Positions 14,446 to 30,400 of a DNA stretch of 64,000 nt are shown piece after piece. The position numbers and the translations under genes were made by a program. Location of the stretch: positions 1-64,000 of the forward strand of contig CANNZV010000422.1 of assembly GCA_947561585.1 (NCBI GenBank), written 5' to 3'. Under the pieces are notes generated by a model. It was not told where the DNA came from. It saw nothing but the letters and a program-made list of their open reading frames with translations, and ran no database searches. The stretch comes from Caprella mutica. Taxonomy: Eukaryota; Arthropoda; Malacostraca; Amphipoda; Caprellidae. Position 1 is the stretch's first letter. Each line of letters opens with the position of its first letter.

Positions 14446-17400
14446 CTATTGAGACTGGAGGAGACTATTGAGACTGGAAGAGACTCTATTGAGACTGGAG
14501 GAGACTCTATTTAGACTGGAGGAGACTCTATTGGGACTGGAGGAGACTCTATTGAGACTGGATGAGACTCTATTGAGACTGGAGGAGACTCTATTGGGAC
14601 TGGAGGAGACTTTATTGAGACTGGAGGAGACTCTATTGAGACTGGAGGAGAATCTATTGAGACTGGAGGACACTTTATTGAGACTGGAGGAGACTCTATT
14701 GGGACTGGAGGAGAATCTATAGAGACTGGAGGAGACTCTATTGAGACTGGATGAGACTCTATTGAGACTGGAGGAGACTCTATTGAGACTGGAAGAGACT
14801 CTATTGGGACTGGAGGAGACTCTATTGAGACTGGAGGAGACTCTATTGAGACTGGAGGAGACTCTATTGAGAGTGGAGGAGACTCTATTGAGACTGGAGG
14901 AGACTCTTTTGAGATTAGAGGAGACTCTATTGAGACTGGAGAAGATTATTGAGACTGGAGGAGACTCTATTGGGACTGGAGGAAACTCTATTTAGACTGG
15001 AGGAGACTCTATTGAGACTTGAGGAGACTCTATTTAGACTGGAGGAGACTCTATTGATATTAGAGGAGACTCTATTGAGACTGGGGGAGACTATTGAGAC
15101 TGGAGGAGACTCTATTGAGACTGGAGGAGACTCTATTGAGACTGGAGGAGACTCTATTTAGACTGGAGGAGACTCTATTGAGATTAGAGGAGACTCTATA
15201 GAGACTGGAGGAGACTCTATTGAGACTGGAGGAGACTCTATTGAGACTGGAGGAGACTCTATTTAGACTGGAGGAGACTCTATTGAGACTGGAGGAGAAT
15301 CTATTGAGACTGGAGGAGACTCTATTGAGACTGGAGGAGACTCTATTGAGACTGGAGGAGACTCTATTTAGACTGGAGGAGGCTCTATTGAGATTAGAGG
15401 AGACTCTATAGAGACTTGAGGAGACTCTATTGAGACTGGAGGAGACTCTATTGAGACTGGAGGAGACTCTATTTAGACTGGAGGAGACTCTATTGAGACT
15501 GGAGGAGACTCTATTGAGATCAGAGGAGACTCTATTGAGACTGGATGAGACTCTATTGAGACTGGAGGAGACTCTATTTAGACTGGAGGAGACTTTATTG
15601 AGACTGGAGGAGACTCTATTGAGACTGGAGGAGACTCTATTGAGACTGGAAGAGACTCTATTTAGACTGGAGGAGACTCTATTGAGACTGGAGGATACTC
15701 TATTTAGACTGGAGGAAACTCTATTGATATTAGAGGAGACTCTATTGAGACTGGAGGAGACTCTATTTAGACTGGAGGAGACTCTATTGAGATTAGAGGA
15801 GACTCTATAGAGACTGGAGGAGACTCTATTGAGACTGGACGAGACTTTATTGAGACTGGAGGAGACTCTATTGAGATTAGAGGAGACTCTATTGAGACTG
15901 GAGGAGATTCTATTGAGACTGGAGGAGACTCAATTGAGATTAGAGGAGACTCTATTGAGACTGGAGGAGACTCTATTGAGATTAGAGGAGACTCTATTGA
16001 GACTGGAGGAGACTCTATTGAGACTGGAGCAGACTCTATTGAGTCTGGAGGAGACTCTATTTAGACTGGAGGAGACTCTATTGAGATTAGAGGAGACTCT
16101 ATAGAGACTGGAGGAGACTCTATTTAGACTGGAGGAGACTCTATTGAGACTGGAGGAGACTCTATTTAGACTGGAGGAGACTCTATTGAGACTGGAGGAG
16201 ACTCTATTGAGATCAGAGGAGACTCTATTGAGACTGGAGGAGACTCTATTGAGACTGGAGGAGACTCTATTGAGACTGGAGGAGACTCTATTCAGACTGG
16301 AAGAGACTCTATTGAGACTGGAGGAGACTCTATTGAGACTGGAGGAGACTCTATTGAGACTAGAGGAGACTCTATTGAGACTGAAGGAGACTCTATTGAG
16401 ATTAGAGGACACTCTATTGAGACTGGAGGAGACTCTATTGAGATCAGAGGAGACTCTATTGAGACTGGATGAGACTCCATTGAGACTGGAGGAGACTCTA
16501 TTTAGACTGGAGGAGACTCTATTGAGACTGGAGAAGACTCTATTGAGACTGGAGGAGACTCTATTGAAACTGGAGGAGACTCTATTTAGACTGGAGGAGA
16601 CTCTATTGAGACTGGAGGAGACTCTATTTAGACTGGAGGAGACTCTATTGATATTAGAGGAGACTCTATTCAGACTGGGGGAGACTATTGAGACTGGAGG
16701 AGACTCTATTGAGACTGGAGGAGACTATTGAGACTGGAAGAGACTCTATTGACACTGGAGGAGACTCTATTTAGACTGGAGGAGACTCTATTGGGACTGG
16801 AGGAGACTCTATTGAGACTGGATGAGACTCTATTGAGACTGGAGGAGACTCTATTGGGACTGGAGGAGACTTTATTGAGACTGGAGGAGACTCTATTGAG
16901 ATTAGAGGAGACTCTATTGAGACTGGAGGAGACTCTATTGAGATTAGAGGAGACTCTATTGAGACTGGAGGAGACTCTATTGAGACTGGAGCAGACTCTA
17001 TTGAGTCTGGAGGAGACTCTATTTAGACTGGAGGAGACTCTATTGAGATTAGAGGAGACTCTATAGAGACTGGAGGAGACTCTATTGAGACTGGAGGAGA
17101 CTCTATTGAGACTGTAGGAGACTCTATTTAGACTGGAGGAGACTCTATTGAGACTGGAGGAGACTCTATTGAGATCAGAGGAGACTCTATTGAGACTGGA
17201 GGAGACTCTATTGAGACTGGAGGAGACTCTATTGAGACTGGAGGAGACTCTATTCAGACTGGAGGAGACTCTATTGAGACTGGAGGAGACTCTATTCAGA
17301 CTGGAGGAGACTCTATTGAGACTAGAAGAGACTATTAAGACTGAAGGAGACTATTGAGATTAGAGGAGACTCTATTGAGACTGGAGGAGACTCTATTGAG

Positions 17401-18614
17401 ATCAGAGGAGACTCTATTGAGACTGGATGAGACTCTATTGAGACTGGAGGAGACTCTATTTAGACTGGAGGAGACTCTATTGAGACTGGAGAAGACTCTA
17501 TTGAGACTGGAGGAGACTCTATTGAGACTGGAGGAGACTCTATTTAGACTAGAAAGACTCTATTGAGACTGGAGGAGACTCTATTTAGACTGTAGGAGAC
17601 TCTTTTGATATTAGAGGAGACTCTATTCAGACTGGGAGAGACTATTGAGACTGGAGGAGACTCTATTGAGACTGGAGGAGACTATTGAGACTGGAAGAGA
17701 CTCTATTGAGACTGGAGGAGACTCTATTTAGACTGGAGGAGACTCTATTGGGACTGGAGGAGACTCTATTGAGACTGGATGAGACTCTATTGAGACTGGA
17801 GGAGACTCTATTGAGACTGGAGGAGACTCTATTCAGACTGGAGGAGACTCTATTGAGACTAGAAGAGACTATTGAGACTGAAGGAGACTCTATTGAGATT
17901 AGAGGAGACTATATTGAGACTGGAGGAGACTCTATTGAGATCAGAGGAGACTCTATTGAGACTGGATGAGACTCTATTGAGACTGGAGGAGACTCTATTT
18001 AGACTGGAGGAGACTCTATTGAGACTGGAGAAGACTCTATTGAGACTGGAGGAGACTCTATTGAGACTGGAGGAGACTCTATTTAGACTAGAAAGACTCT
18101 ATTGAGACTGGAGGAGACTCTATTTAGACTGTAGGAGACTCTTTTGATATTAGAGGAGACTCTATTCAGACTGGGAGAGACTATTGAGACTGGAGGAGAC
18201 TCTATTGAGACTGGAGGAGACTATTGAGACTGGAAGAGACTCTATTGAGACTGGAGGAGACTCTATTGAGACTAGAAGAGACTATTGAGACTGAAGGAGA
18301 CTCTATTGAGATTAGAGGAGACTCTATTGAGACTGGAGGAGACTCTATTGAGATCAGAGGAGACTCTATTGAGACTGGATGAGACTCTATTGAGACTGGA
18401 GGAGACTCTATTTAGACTGGAGGAGACTCTATTGAGACTGGAGAAGACTCTATTGAGACTGGAGGAGACTCTATTGAGACTGGAGGAGACTCTATTTAGA
18501 CTAGAAAGACTCTATTGAGACTGGAGGAGACTCTATTTAGACTGTAGGAGACTCTTTTGATATTAGAGGAGACTCTATTCAGACTGGGAGAGACTATTGA
18601 GACTGGAGGAGACT
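14446..18614 (+). repeat. 4.1-4.2 kb higher-order repeat, followed by a copy at 18,615
   Basis: Blocks at 14,468, 14,741, 14,949 and 15,430 recur at 18,637, 18,910, 19,118 and 19,599 (4,169-bp offset). Blocks at 15,829, 16,144 and 16,728 recur at 19,935, 20,250 and 20,834 (4,106 bp). The 63-bp change is three units lost between them. Related 4,082-bp and 4,542-bp offsets link 58 to 4,140 and 2,065 to 6,607. Confidence 0.85.
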
Positions 18615-21461
18615 CTATTGAGACTGGAGGAGACTATTGAGACTGGAAGAGACTCTATTGAGACTGGAGGAGACTCTATTTAGACTGGAGGAGACTCTAT
18701 TGGGACTGGAGGAGACTCTATTGAGACTGGATGAGACTCTATTGAGACTGGAGGAGACTCTATTGGGACTGGAGGAGACTTTATTGAGACTGGAGGAGAC
18801 TCTATTGAGACTGGAGGAGAATCTATTGAGACTGGAGGACACTTTATTGAGACTGGAGGAGACTCTATTGGGACTGGAGGAGAATCTATAGAGACTGGAG
18901 GAGACTCTATTGAGACTGGATGAGACTCTATTGAGACTGGAGGAGACTCTATTGAGACTGGAAGAGACTCTATTGGGACTGGAGGAGACTCTATTGAGAC
19001 TGGAGGAGACTCTATTGAGACTGGAGGAGACTCTATTGAGAGTGGAGGAGACTCTATTGAGACTGGAGGAGACTCTTTTGAGATTAGAGGAGACTCTATT
19101 GAGACTGGAGAAGATTATTGAGACTGGAGGAGACTCTATTGGGACTGGAGGAAACTCTATTTAGACTGGAGGAGACTCTATTGAGACTTGAGGAGACTCT
19201 ATTTAGACTGGAGGAGACTCTATTGATATTAGAGGAGACTCTATTGAGACTGGGGGAGACTATTGAGACTGGAGGAGACTCTATTGAGACTGGAGGAGAC
19301 TCTATTGAGACTGGAGGAGACTCTATTTAGACTGGAGGAGACTCTATTGAGATTAGAGGAGACTCTATAGAGACTGGAGGAGACTCTATTGAGACTGGAG
19401 GAGACTCTATTGAGACTGGAGGAGACTCTATTTAGACTGGAGGAGACTCTATTGAGACTGGAGGAGAATCTATTGAGACTGGAGGAGACTCTATTGAGAC
19501 TGGAGGAGACTCTATTGAGACTGGAGGAGACTCTATTTAGACTGGAGGAGACTCTATTGAGATTAGAGGAGACTCTATAGAGACTTGAGGAGACTCTATT
19601 GAGACTGGAGGAGACTCTATTGAGACTGGAGGAGACTCTATTTAGACTGGAGGAGACTCTATTGAGACTGGAGGAGACTCTATTGAGATCAGAGGAGACT
19701 CTATTGAGACTGGATGAGACTCTATTGAGACTGGAGGAGACTCTATTTAGACTGGAGGAGACTTTATTGAGACTGGAGGAGACTCTATTGAGACTGGAGG
19801 AGACTCTATTGAGACTGGAAGAGACTCTATTTAGACTGGAGGAGACTCTATTGAGACTGGAGGAGACTCTATTTAGACTGGAGGAAACTCTATTGATATT
19901 AGAGGAGACTCTATAGAGACTGGAGGAGACTCTATTGAGACTGGACGAGACTTTATTGAGACTGGAGGAGACTCTATTGAGATTAGAGGAGACTCTATTG
20001 AGACTGGAGGAGATTCTATTGAGACTGGAGGAGACTCAATTGAGATTAGAGGAGACTCTATTGAGACTGGAGGAGACTCTATTGAGATTAGAGGAGACTC
20101 TATTGAGACTGGAGGAGACTCTATTGAGACTGGAGCAGACTCTATTGAGTCTGGAGGAGACTCTATTTAGACTGGAGGAGACTCTATTGAGATTAGAGGA
20201 GACTCTATAGAGACTGGAGGAGACTCTATTTAGACTGGAGGAGACTCTATTGAGACTGGAGGAGACTCTATTTAGACTGGAGGAGACTCTATTGAGACTG
20301 GAGGAGACTCTATTGAGATCAGAGGAGACTCTATTGAGACTGGAGGAGACTCTATTGAGACTGGAGGAGACTCTATTGAGACTGGAGGAGACTCTATTCA
20401 GACTGGAAGAGACTCTATTGAGACTGGAGGAGACTCTATTGAGACTGGAGGAGACTCTATTGAGACTAGAGGAGACTCTATTGAGACTGAAGGAGACTCT
20501 ATTGAGATTAGACGACACTCTATTGAGACTGGAGGAGACTCTATTGAGATCAGAGGAGACTCTATTGAGACTGGATGAGACTCTATTGAGACTGGAGGAG
20601 ACTCTATTTAGACTGGAGGAGACTCTATTGAGACTGGAGAAGACTCTATTGAGACTGGAGGAGACTCTATTGAGACTGGAGGAGACTCTATTTAGACTGG
20701 AGGAGACTCTATTGAGACTGGAGGAGACTCTATTTAGACTGGAGGAGACTCTATTGATATTAGAGGAGACTCTATTCAGACTGGGGGAGACTATTGAGAC
20801 TGGAGGAGACTCTATTGAGACTGGAGGAGACTATTGAGACTGGAAGAGACTCTATTGACACTGGAGGAGACTCTATTTAGACTGGAGGAGACTCTATTGG
20901 GACTGGAGGAGACTCTATTGAGACTGGATGAGACTCAATTGAGACTGGAGGAGACTCTATTGGGACTGGAGGAGACTTTATTAAGACTGGAGGAGACTCT
21001 ATTGAGATTAGAGGAGACTCTATTGAGACTGGAGGAGACTCTATTGAGATTAGAGGAGACTCTATTGAGACTGGAGGAGACTCTATTGAGACTGGAGCAG
21101 ACTCTATTGAGTCTGGAGGAGACTCTATTTAGACTGGAGGAGACTCTATTGAGATTAGAGGAGACTCTATAGAGACTGGAGGAGACTCTATTGAGACTGG
21201 AGGAGACTCTATTGAGACTGTAGGAGACTCTATTTAGACTGGAGGAGACTCTATTGAGACTGGAGGAGACTCTATTGAGATCAGAGGAGACTCTATTGAG
21301 ATCAGAGGAGACTCTATTGAGACTGGAGGAGACTCTATTGAGACTGGAGGAGACTCTATTGAGACTGGAGGAGACTCTATTCAGACTGGAGGAGACTCTA
21401 TTGAGACTGGAGGAGACTCTATTCAGACTGGAGGAGACTCTATTGAGACTAGAAGAGACTA

Positions 21462-24400
21462 TTGAGACTGAAGGAGACTCTATTGAGATTAGAGGAGACT
21501 CTATTGAGACTGGAGGAGACTCTATTGAGATCAGAGGAGACTCTATTGAGACTGGATGAGACTCTATTGAGACTGGAGGAGACTCTATTTAGACTGGAGG
21601 AGACTCTATTGAGACTGGAGAAGACTCTATTGAGACTGGAGGAGACTCTATTGAGACTGGAGGAGACTCTATTTAGACTAGAAAGACTCTATTGAGACTG
21701 GAGGAGACTCTATTTAGACTGTAGGAGACTCTTTTGATATTAGAGGAGACTCTATTCAGACTGGGAGAGACTATTGAGACTGGAGGAGACTCTATTGAGA
21801 CTGGAGGAGACTATTGAGACTGGAAGAGACTCTATTGAGACTGGAGGAGACTCTATTTAGACTGGAGGAGACTCTATTGGGACTGGAGGAGACTCTATTG
21901 AGACTGGATGAGACTCTATTGAGACTGGAGGAGACTCTATTGGGACTGGAGGAGACTTTATTGAGACTGGAGGAGACTCTATTGAGACTGGAGGAGAATC
22001 TATTGAGACTGGAGGACACTTTATTGAGACTGGAGGAGACTCTATTGGGACTGGAGGAGAATCTATAGAGACTGGAGGAGACTCTATTGAGACTGGATGA
22101 GACTCTATTGAGACTGGAGGAGACTCTATTGAGACTGGAAGAGACTCTATTGGGACTGGAGGAGACTCTATTGAGACTGGAGGAGACTCTATTGAGACTG
22201 GAGGAGACTCTATTGAGAGTGGAGGAGACTCTATTGAGACTGGAGGAGACTCTTTTGAGATTAGAGGAGACTCTATTGAGACTGGAGAAGATTATTGAGA
22301 CTGGAGGAGACTCTATTGGGACTGGAGGAAACTCTATTTAGACTGGAGGAGACTCTATTGAGACTTGAGGAGACTCTATTTAGACTGGAGGAGACTCTAT
22401 TGATATTAGAGGAGACTCTATTGAGACTGGGGGAGACTATTGAGACTGGAGGAGACTCTATTGAGACTGGAGGAGACTCTATTGAGACTGGAGGAGACTC
22501 TATTTAGACTGGAGGAGACTCTATTGAGATTAGAGGAGACTCTATAGAGACTGGAGGAGACTCTATTGAGACTGGAGGAGACTCTATTGAGACTGGAGGA
22601 GACTCTATTTAGACTGGAGGAGACTCTATTGAGACTGGAGGAGAATCTATTGAAACTGGAGGAGACTCTACTGAGACTGGAGGAGACTCTATTTAGACTG
22701 GAGGAGACTCTATTGAGATTAGAGGAGACTCTATTGAGACTGGAGAAGACTCTATTGAGATTAGAGGAGACTCTATTGAGACTGGAGGAGAATCTATTGA
22801 AACTGGAGGAAACTCTACTGAGACTGGAGGAGACTCTATTTAGACTGGAGGAGACTCTATTGAGATTAGAGGAGACTCTATAGAGACTGGAGGAGACTCT
22901 ATTGAGACTGGCGGAGACTCTATTGTGACTGGAGGAGACTCTATTGAGATTAGAGGAGACTCTATTGAGACTGGAGGAGACTCTATTGAGATTAGAGGAG
23001 ACTCTATTAAGACTGGAGGAGACTCTATTGAGATTAGAGGAGACTCTATTGAGACTGGAGGAGACTCTATTGAGACTGGAGCAGACTCTATTGAGTCTGG
23101 AGGAGACTCTATTTAGACTGGAGGAGACTCTATTGAGATTAGAGGAGACTCTATAGAGACTGGAGGAGACTCTATTGAGACTGGAGGAGACTCTATTGAG
23201 ACTGTAGGAGACTCTATTTAGACTGGAGGAGACTCTATTGAGACTGGAGGAGACTCTATTGAGATCAGAGGAGACTCTATTGAGACTGGAGGAGACTCTA
23301 ATGAGACTGGAGGAGACTCTATTGAGACTGGAGGAGACTCTATTGAGACTGGAGGAAACTCTATTGAGACTGGAGGAGACTCTATTGAGACTAGAGGAGA
23401 CTTTATTGAGACTGGAGGAGACTCTATTGAGATCAGAGGAGACTCTATTGAGACTGGAGGAGACTCTATTGAGATTAGAGGAGACTCTATTGAGACTGGA
23501 GGAGACTCTATTGAGATTGGAGGAGACTCTATTGAGACTGGAGGAGACTCTATTGAGACTGGAGGAGACTCTATTGAGACTGGAGGAGACTCTATTGAGA
23601 CTGGAGGAGACTCTATTTAGACTGGAGGAGACTCTATTGAGATTAGAGGAGACTCTATAGAGACTGGAGGAGACTCTATTGAGACTGGAGGAGACTCTAT
23701 TGAGACTGGAGGAGACTCTATTTAGACTGGAGGAGACTCTATTGAGACTGGAGGAGACTCTATTGAGATCAGAGGAGACTCTATTGAGACTGGATGAGAC
23801 TCTATTGAGACTGGAGGAGACTCTATTTAGACTGGAGGAGACTCTATTGAGATTAGAGGAGACTCTATAGAGACTGGAGGAGACTCTATTGAGACTGGAG
23901 GAGACTCTATTGAGACTGGAGGAGACTCTATTGAGATTAGAGGAGACTCTATTGAGACTGGAGGAGACTCTATTGAGACTGGAGGAGACTCTATTGAGAC
24001 TGGAGGAGACTCTATTGAGACTGGAGGAGACTCTATTTAGACTGGAGGAGACTCTATTGAGATTAGAGGAGACTCTATAGAGACTTGAGGAGACTCTATT
24101 GAGACTGGAGGAGACTCTATTGAGACTGGAGGAGACTCTATTTAGACTGGAGGAGACTCTATTGAGACTGGAGGAGACTCTATTGAGATCAGAGGAGACT
24201 CTATTGAGACTGGATGAGACTCTATTGAGACTGGAGGAGACTCTATTTAGACTGGAGGAGACTTTATTGAGACTGGAGGAGACTCTATTGAGACTGGAGG
24301 AGACTCTATTGAGACTGGAAGAGACTCTATTTAGACTGGAGGAGACTCTATTGAGACTGGAGGATACTCTATTTAGACTGGAGGAAACTCTATTGATATT

Positions 24401-27400
24401 AGAGGAGACTCTATTGAGACTGGAGGAGACTCTATTTAGACTGGAGGAGACTCTATTGAGATTAGAGGAGACTCTATAGAGACTGGAGGAGACTCTATTG
24501 AGACTGGACGAGACTTTATTGAGACTGGAGGAGACTCTATTGAGATTAGAGGAGACTCTATTGAGACTGGAGGAGACTCTATTGAGACTGGAGGAGACTC
24601 AATTGAGATTAGAGGAGACTCTATTGAGACTGGAGGAGACTCTATTGAGATTAGAGGAGACTCTATTGAGACTGGAGGAGACTCTATTGAGACTGGAGCA
24701 GACTCTATTGAGTCTGGAGGAGACTCTATTTAGACTGGAGGAGACTCTATTGAGATTAGAGGAGACTCTATAGAGACTGGAGGAGACTCTATTTAGACTG
24801 GAGGAGACTCTATTGAGACTGGAGGAGACTCTATTTAGACTGGAGGAGACTCTATTGAGACTGGAGGAGACTCTATTGAGATCAGAGGAGACTCTATTGA
24901 GACTGGAGGAGACTCTATTGAGACTGGAGGAGACTCTATTGAGACTGGAGGAGACTCTATTCAGACTGGAAGAGACTCTATTGAGACTGGAGGAGACTCT
25001 ATTGAGACTGGAGGAGACTCTATTGAGACTAGAGGAGACTCTATTGAGACTGAAGGAGACTCTATTGAGATTAGAGGACACTCTATTGAGACTGGAGGAG
25101 ACTCTATTGAGATCAGAGGAGACTCTATTGAGACTGGATGAGACTCTATTGAGACTGGAGGAGACTCTATTTAGACTGGAGGAGACTCTATTGAGACTGG
25201 AGAAGACTCTATTGAGACTGGAGGAGACTCTATTGAGACTGGAGGAGACTCTATTTAGACTGGAGGAGACTCTATTGAGACTGGAGGAGACTCTATTTAG
25301 ACTGGAGGAGACTCTATTGATATTAGAGGAGACTCTATTCAGACTGGGGGAGACTATTGAGACTGGAGGAGACTCTATTGAGACTGGAGGAGACTATTGA
25401 GACTGGAAGAGACTCTATTGACACTGGAGGAGACTCTATTTAGACTGGAGGAGACTCTATTGGGACTGGAGGAGACTCTATTGAGACTGGATGAGACTCT
25501 ATTGAGACTGGAGGAGACTCTATTGGGACTGGAGGAGACTTTATTGAGACTGGAGGAGACTCTATTGAGATTAGAGGAGACTCTATTGAGACTGGAGGAG
25601 ACTCTATTGAGATTAGAGGAGACTCTATTGAGACTGGAGGAGACTCTATTGAGACTGGAGCAGACTCTATTGAGTCTGGAGGAGACTCTATTTAGACTGG
25701 AGGAGACTCTATTGAGATTAGAGGAGACTCTATAGAGACTGGAGGAGACTCTATTGAGACTGGAGGAGACTCTATTGAGACTGGAGGAGACTCTATTTAG
25801 ACTGGAGGAGACTCTATTGAGACTGGAGGACACTCTATTGAGATCAGAGGAGACTCTATTGAGACTGGAGGAGACTCTATTGAGACTGGAGGAGACTCTA
25901 TTGAGACTGGAGGAGACTCTATTCAGACTGGAGGAGACTCTATTGAGACTGGAGGAGACTCTATTCAGACTGGAGGAGACTCTATTGAGACTAGAAGAGA
26001 CTATTGAGACTGAAGGAGACTCTATTGAGATTAGAGGAGACTCTATTGAGACTGGAGGAGACTCTATTGAGATCAGAGGAGACTCTATTGAGACTGGATG
26101 AGACTCTATTGAGACTGGAGGAGACTCTATTTAGACTGGAGGAGACTCTATTGAGACTGGAGAAGACTCTATTGAGACTGGAGGAGACTCTATTGAGACT
26201 GGAGGAGACTCTATTTAGACTAGAAAGACTCTATTGAGACTGGAGGAGACTCTATTTAGACTGTAGGAGACTCTTTTGATATTAGAGGAGACTCTATTCA
26301 GACTGGGAGAGACTATTGAGACTGGAGGAGACTCTATTGAGACTGGAGGAGACTATTGAGACTGGAAGAGACTCTATTGAGACTGGAGGAGACTCTATTT
26401 AGACTGGAGGAGACTCTATTGGGACTGGAGGAGACTCTATTGAGACTGGATGAGACTCTATTGAGACTGGAGGAGACTCTATTGGGACTGGAGGAGACTT
26501 TATTGAGACTGGAGGAGACTCTATTGAGACTGGAGGAGAATCTATTGAGACTGGAGGACACTTTATTGAGACTGGAGGAGACTCTATTGGGACTGGAGGA
26601 GAATCTATAGAGACTGGAGGAGACTCTATTGAGACTGGATGAGACTCTATTGAGACTGGAGGAGACTCTATTGAGACTGGAAGAGACTCTATTGGGACTG
26701 GAGGAGACTCTATTGAGACTGGAGGAGACTCTATTGAGACTGGAGGAGACTCTATTGAGAGTGGAGGAGACTCTATTGAGACTGGAGGAGACTCTTTTGA
26801 GATTAGAGGAGACTCTATTGAGACTGGAGAAGATTATTGAGACTGGAGGAGACTCTATTGGGACTGGAGGAAACTCTATTTAGACTGGAGGAGACTCTAT
26901 TGAGACTTGAGGAGACTCTATTTAGACTGGAGGAGACTCTATTGATATTAGAGGAGACTCTATTGAGACTGGGGGAGACTATTGAGACTGGAGGAGACTC
27001 TATTGAGACTGGAGGAGACTCTATTGAGACTGGAGGAGACTCTATTTAGACTGGAGGAGACTCTATTGAGATTAGAGGAGACTCTATAGAGACTGGAGGA
27101 GACTCTATTAAGACTGGAGGAGACTCTATTGAGACTGGAGGAGACTCTATTTAGACTAGAGGAGACTCTATTGAGACTGGAGGAGACTCTATTGAGATCA
27201 GAGGAGACTCTATTGAGACTGGATGAGACTCTATTGAGACTGGAGGAGACTCTATTTAGACTGGAGGAGACTTTATTGAGACTGGAGGAGACTCTATTGA
27301 GACTGGAGGAGACTCTTTTGAGACTGGAGGAGACTCTATTTAGACTGGAGGAGACTCTATTGAGACTGGAGGATACTCTATTTAGACTGGAGGAAACTCT

Positions 27401-30400
27401 ATTGATATTAGAGGAGACTCTATTGAGACTGGAGGAGACTCTATTTAGACTGGAGGAGACTCTATTGAGATTAGAGGAGACTCTAAAGAGACTGGAGGAG
27501 AATCTATTGAGACTGGACGAGACTTTATTGAGACTGGAGGAGACTATATTGAGATTAGAGGAGACTCTATTGAGACTGGAGGAGACTCTATTGAGACTGG
27601 AGGAGACTCTATTGAGATTAGAGGAGACTCTATTGAGACTGGAGGAGACTCTATTGAGATTAGAGGAGACTCTATTGAGACTGGAGGAGACTCTATTGAG
27701 ACTGGAGCAGACTCTATTGAGTCTGGAGGAGACTCTATTTAGACTGGAGGAGACTCTATTGAGATTAGAGGAGACTCTATAGAGACTGGAAGAGACTCTA
27801 TTGAGACTGGAGGAGACTCTATTGAGACTGGAGGAGACTCTATTTAGACTGGAGGAGACTCTATTGAGACTGGAGGAGACTCTATTGAGATCAGAGGAGA
27901 CTCTATTGAGACTGGAGGAGACTCTATTGAGACTGGAGGAGACTCTATTGAGACTGGAGGAGACTCTATTCAGACTGGAGGAAACTCTATTGAGACTGGA
28001 GGAGACTCTATTGAGACTGGAGGAGACTCTATTGAGACTAGAGAAGACTCTATTGAAACTGAAGGAGACTCTATTGAGATTAGAGGAGACTCTATTGAGA
28101 CTGGAGGAGACTCTATTGTGATCAGAGGAGACTCTATTGAGACTGGATGAGACTCTATTGAGACTGGAGGAGACTCTATTTAGACTGGAGGAGACTCTAT
28201 TGAGACTGGAGAAGACTCTATTGAGACTGGAGGAGACTCTATTGAGACTGGAGGAGACTCTATTTAGACTGGAGGAGACTCTATTGAGACTGGAGGAGAC
28301 TCTATTTAGACTGGAGGAGACTCTATTGATATTAGAGGAGACTCTATTCAGACTGGGGGAGACTATTGAGACTGGAGGAGACTCTATTGAGACTGGAGGA
28401 GACTATTGAGACTGGAAGAGACTCTATTGACACTGGAGGAGACTCTATTTAGACTGGAGGAGACTCTATTGGGACTGGAGGAGACTCTATTGAGACTGGA
28501 TGAGACTCTATTGAGACTGGAGGAGACTCTATTGGGACTGGAGGAGACTTTATTGAGACTGGAGGAGACTCTATTGAGACTGGAGGAGAATCTATTGAGA
28601 CTGGAGGACACTTTATTGAGACTGGAGGAGACTCTATTGGGACTGGAGGAGAATCTATAGAGACTGGAGGAGACTCTATTGAGACTGGATGAGACTCTAT
28701 TGAGACTGGAGGAGACTCTATTGAGACTGGAAGAGACTCTATTGGGACTGGAGGAGACTCTATTGAGACTGGAGGAGACTCTATTGAGACTGGAGGAGAC
28801 TCTATTGAGAGTGGAGGAGACTCTATTGAGACTGGAGGAGACTCTTTTGAGATTAGAGGATACTCTATTGAGACTGGAGGAGATTATTGAGACTGGAGGA
28901 GACTCTATTGGGACTGGAGGAAACTCTATTTAGACTGGAGGAGACTCTATTGAGACTTGAGGAGACTCTATTTAGACTGGAGGAGACTCTATTGATATTA
29001 GAGGAGACTCTATTGAGACTGGGGGAGACTATTGAGACTGGAGGAGACTCTATTGAGACTGGAGGAGACTCTATTTAGACTGGAGGAGATTCTATTGGGA
29101 CTGGAGGAGACTCTATTGAGACTGGAGGAGACTCTATTGGGACTGGAGGAGACTTTATTGAGACTGGAGGAGACTCTATTGAGACTGGAGGAGACTCTAT
29201 TGAGACTGGAGGACACTTTATTGAGACTGGAGGACACTTTATTGAGACTGGAGGAGACTCTATTGGGACTGGAGGAGAATCAATAGAGACTGGAGGAGAC
29301 TCTATTGAGACTGGATGAGACTCTATTGAGACTGGAGGAGACTCTTTTGAGACTGGAAGAGACTCTATTGGGACTGGAGGAGACTCTATTGAGACTGGAT
29401 GAGACTCTTTTGAGACTGGAGGAGACTCTTTTGAGACTGGAAGAGACTCTATTGGGACTGGAGGAGACTCTATCGAGACTGGTGGAGACTCTATTGAGAC
29501 TGGAAGAGACTCTATTGGGACTGGAGGAGACTCTATTGGGACTGGAGGAGACTCTATTGAGACTGGAGGAGACTCTATTGAGACTGGAGGAGACTCTTTT
29601 GAGATTAGAGGAGACTCTATTGAGACTGGAGAAGATTATTGAGACTGGAGGAGACTCTATTGGGACTGGAGGAAACTCTATTTAGACTGGAGGAGACTCT
29701 ATTGAGACTTGAGGAGACTCTATTTAGACTGGAGGAGACTCTATTGATATTAGAGGAGACTCTATTGAGACTGGGGGAGACTATTGAGACTGGAGGAGAC
29801 TCTATTGAGACTGGAGGAGACTCTATTGAGACTGGAGGAGACTCTATTTAGACTGGAGGAGACTCTATTGAGATTAGAGGAGACTCTATAGAGACTGGAG
29901 GAGACTCTATTGAGACTGGAGGAGACTCTATTGAGACTGGAGGAGACTCTATTTAGACTGGAGGAGACTCTATTGAGACTGGAGGAGACTCTATTGAGAT
30001 CAGAGGAGACTCTATTGAGACTGGATGAGACTCTATTGAGACTGGAGGAGACTCTATTTAGACTGGAGGAGACTTTATTGAGACTGGAGGAGACTCTATT
30101 GAGACTGGAGGAGACTCTTTTGAGACTGGAGGAGACTCTATTTAGACTGGAGGAGACTCTATTGAGACTGGAGGATACTCTATTTAGACTGGAGGAAACT
30201 CTATTGATATTAGAGGAGACTCTATTGAGACTGGAGGAGACTCTATTTAGACTGGAGGAGACTCTATTGAGATTAGAGGAGACTCTAAAGAGACTGGAGG
30301 AGACTCTATTGAGACTGGACGAGACTTTATTGAGACTAGAGGAGACTATATTGAGATTAGAGGAGACTCTATTGAGACTGGAGGAGACTCTATTGAGACT

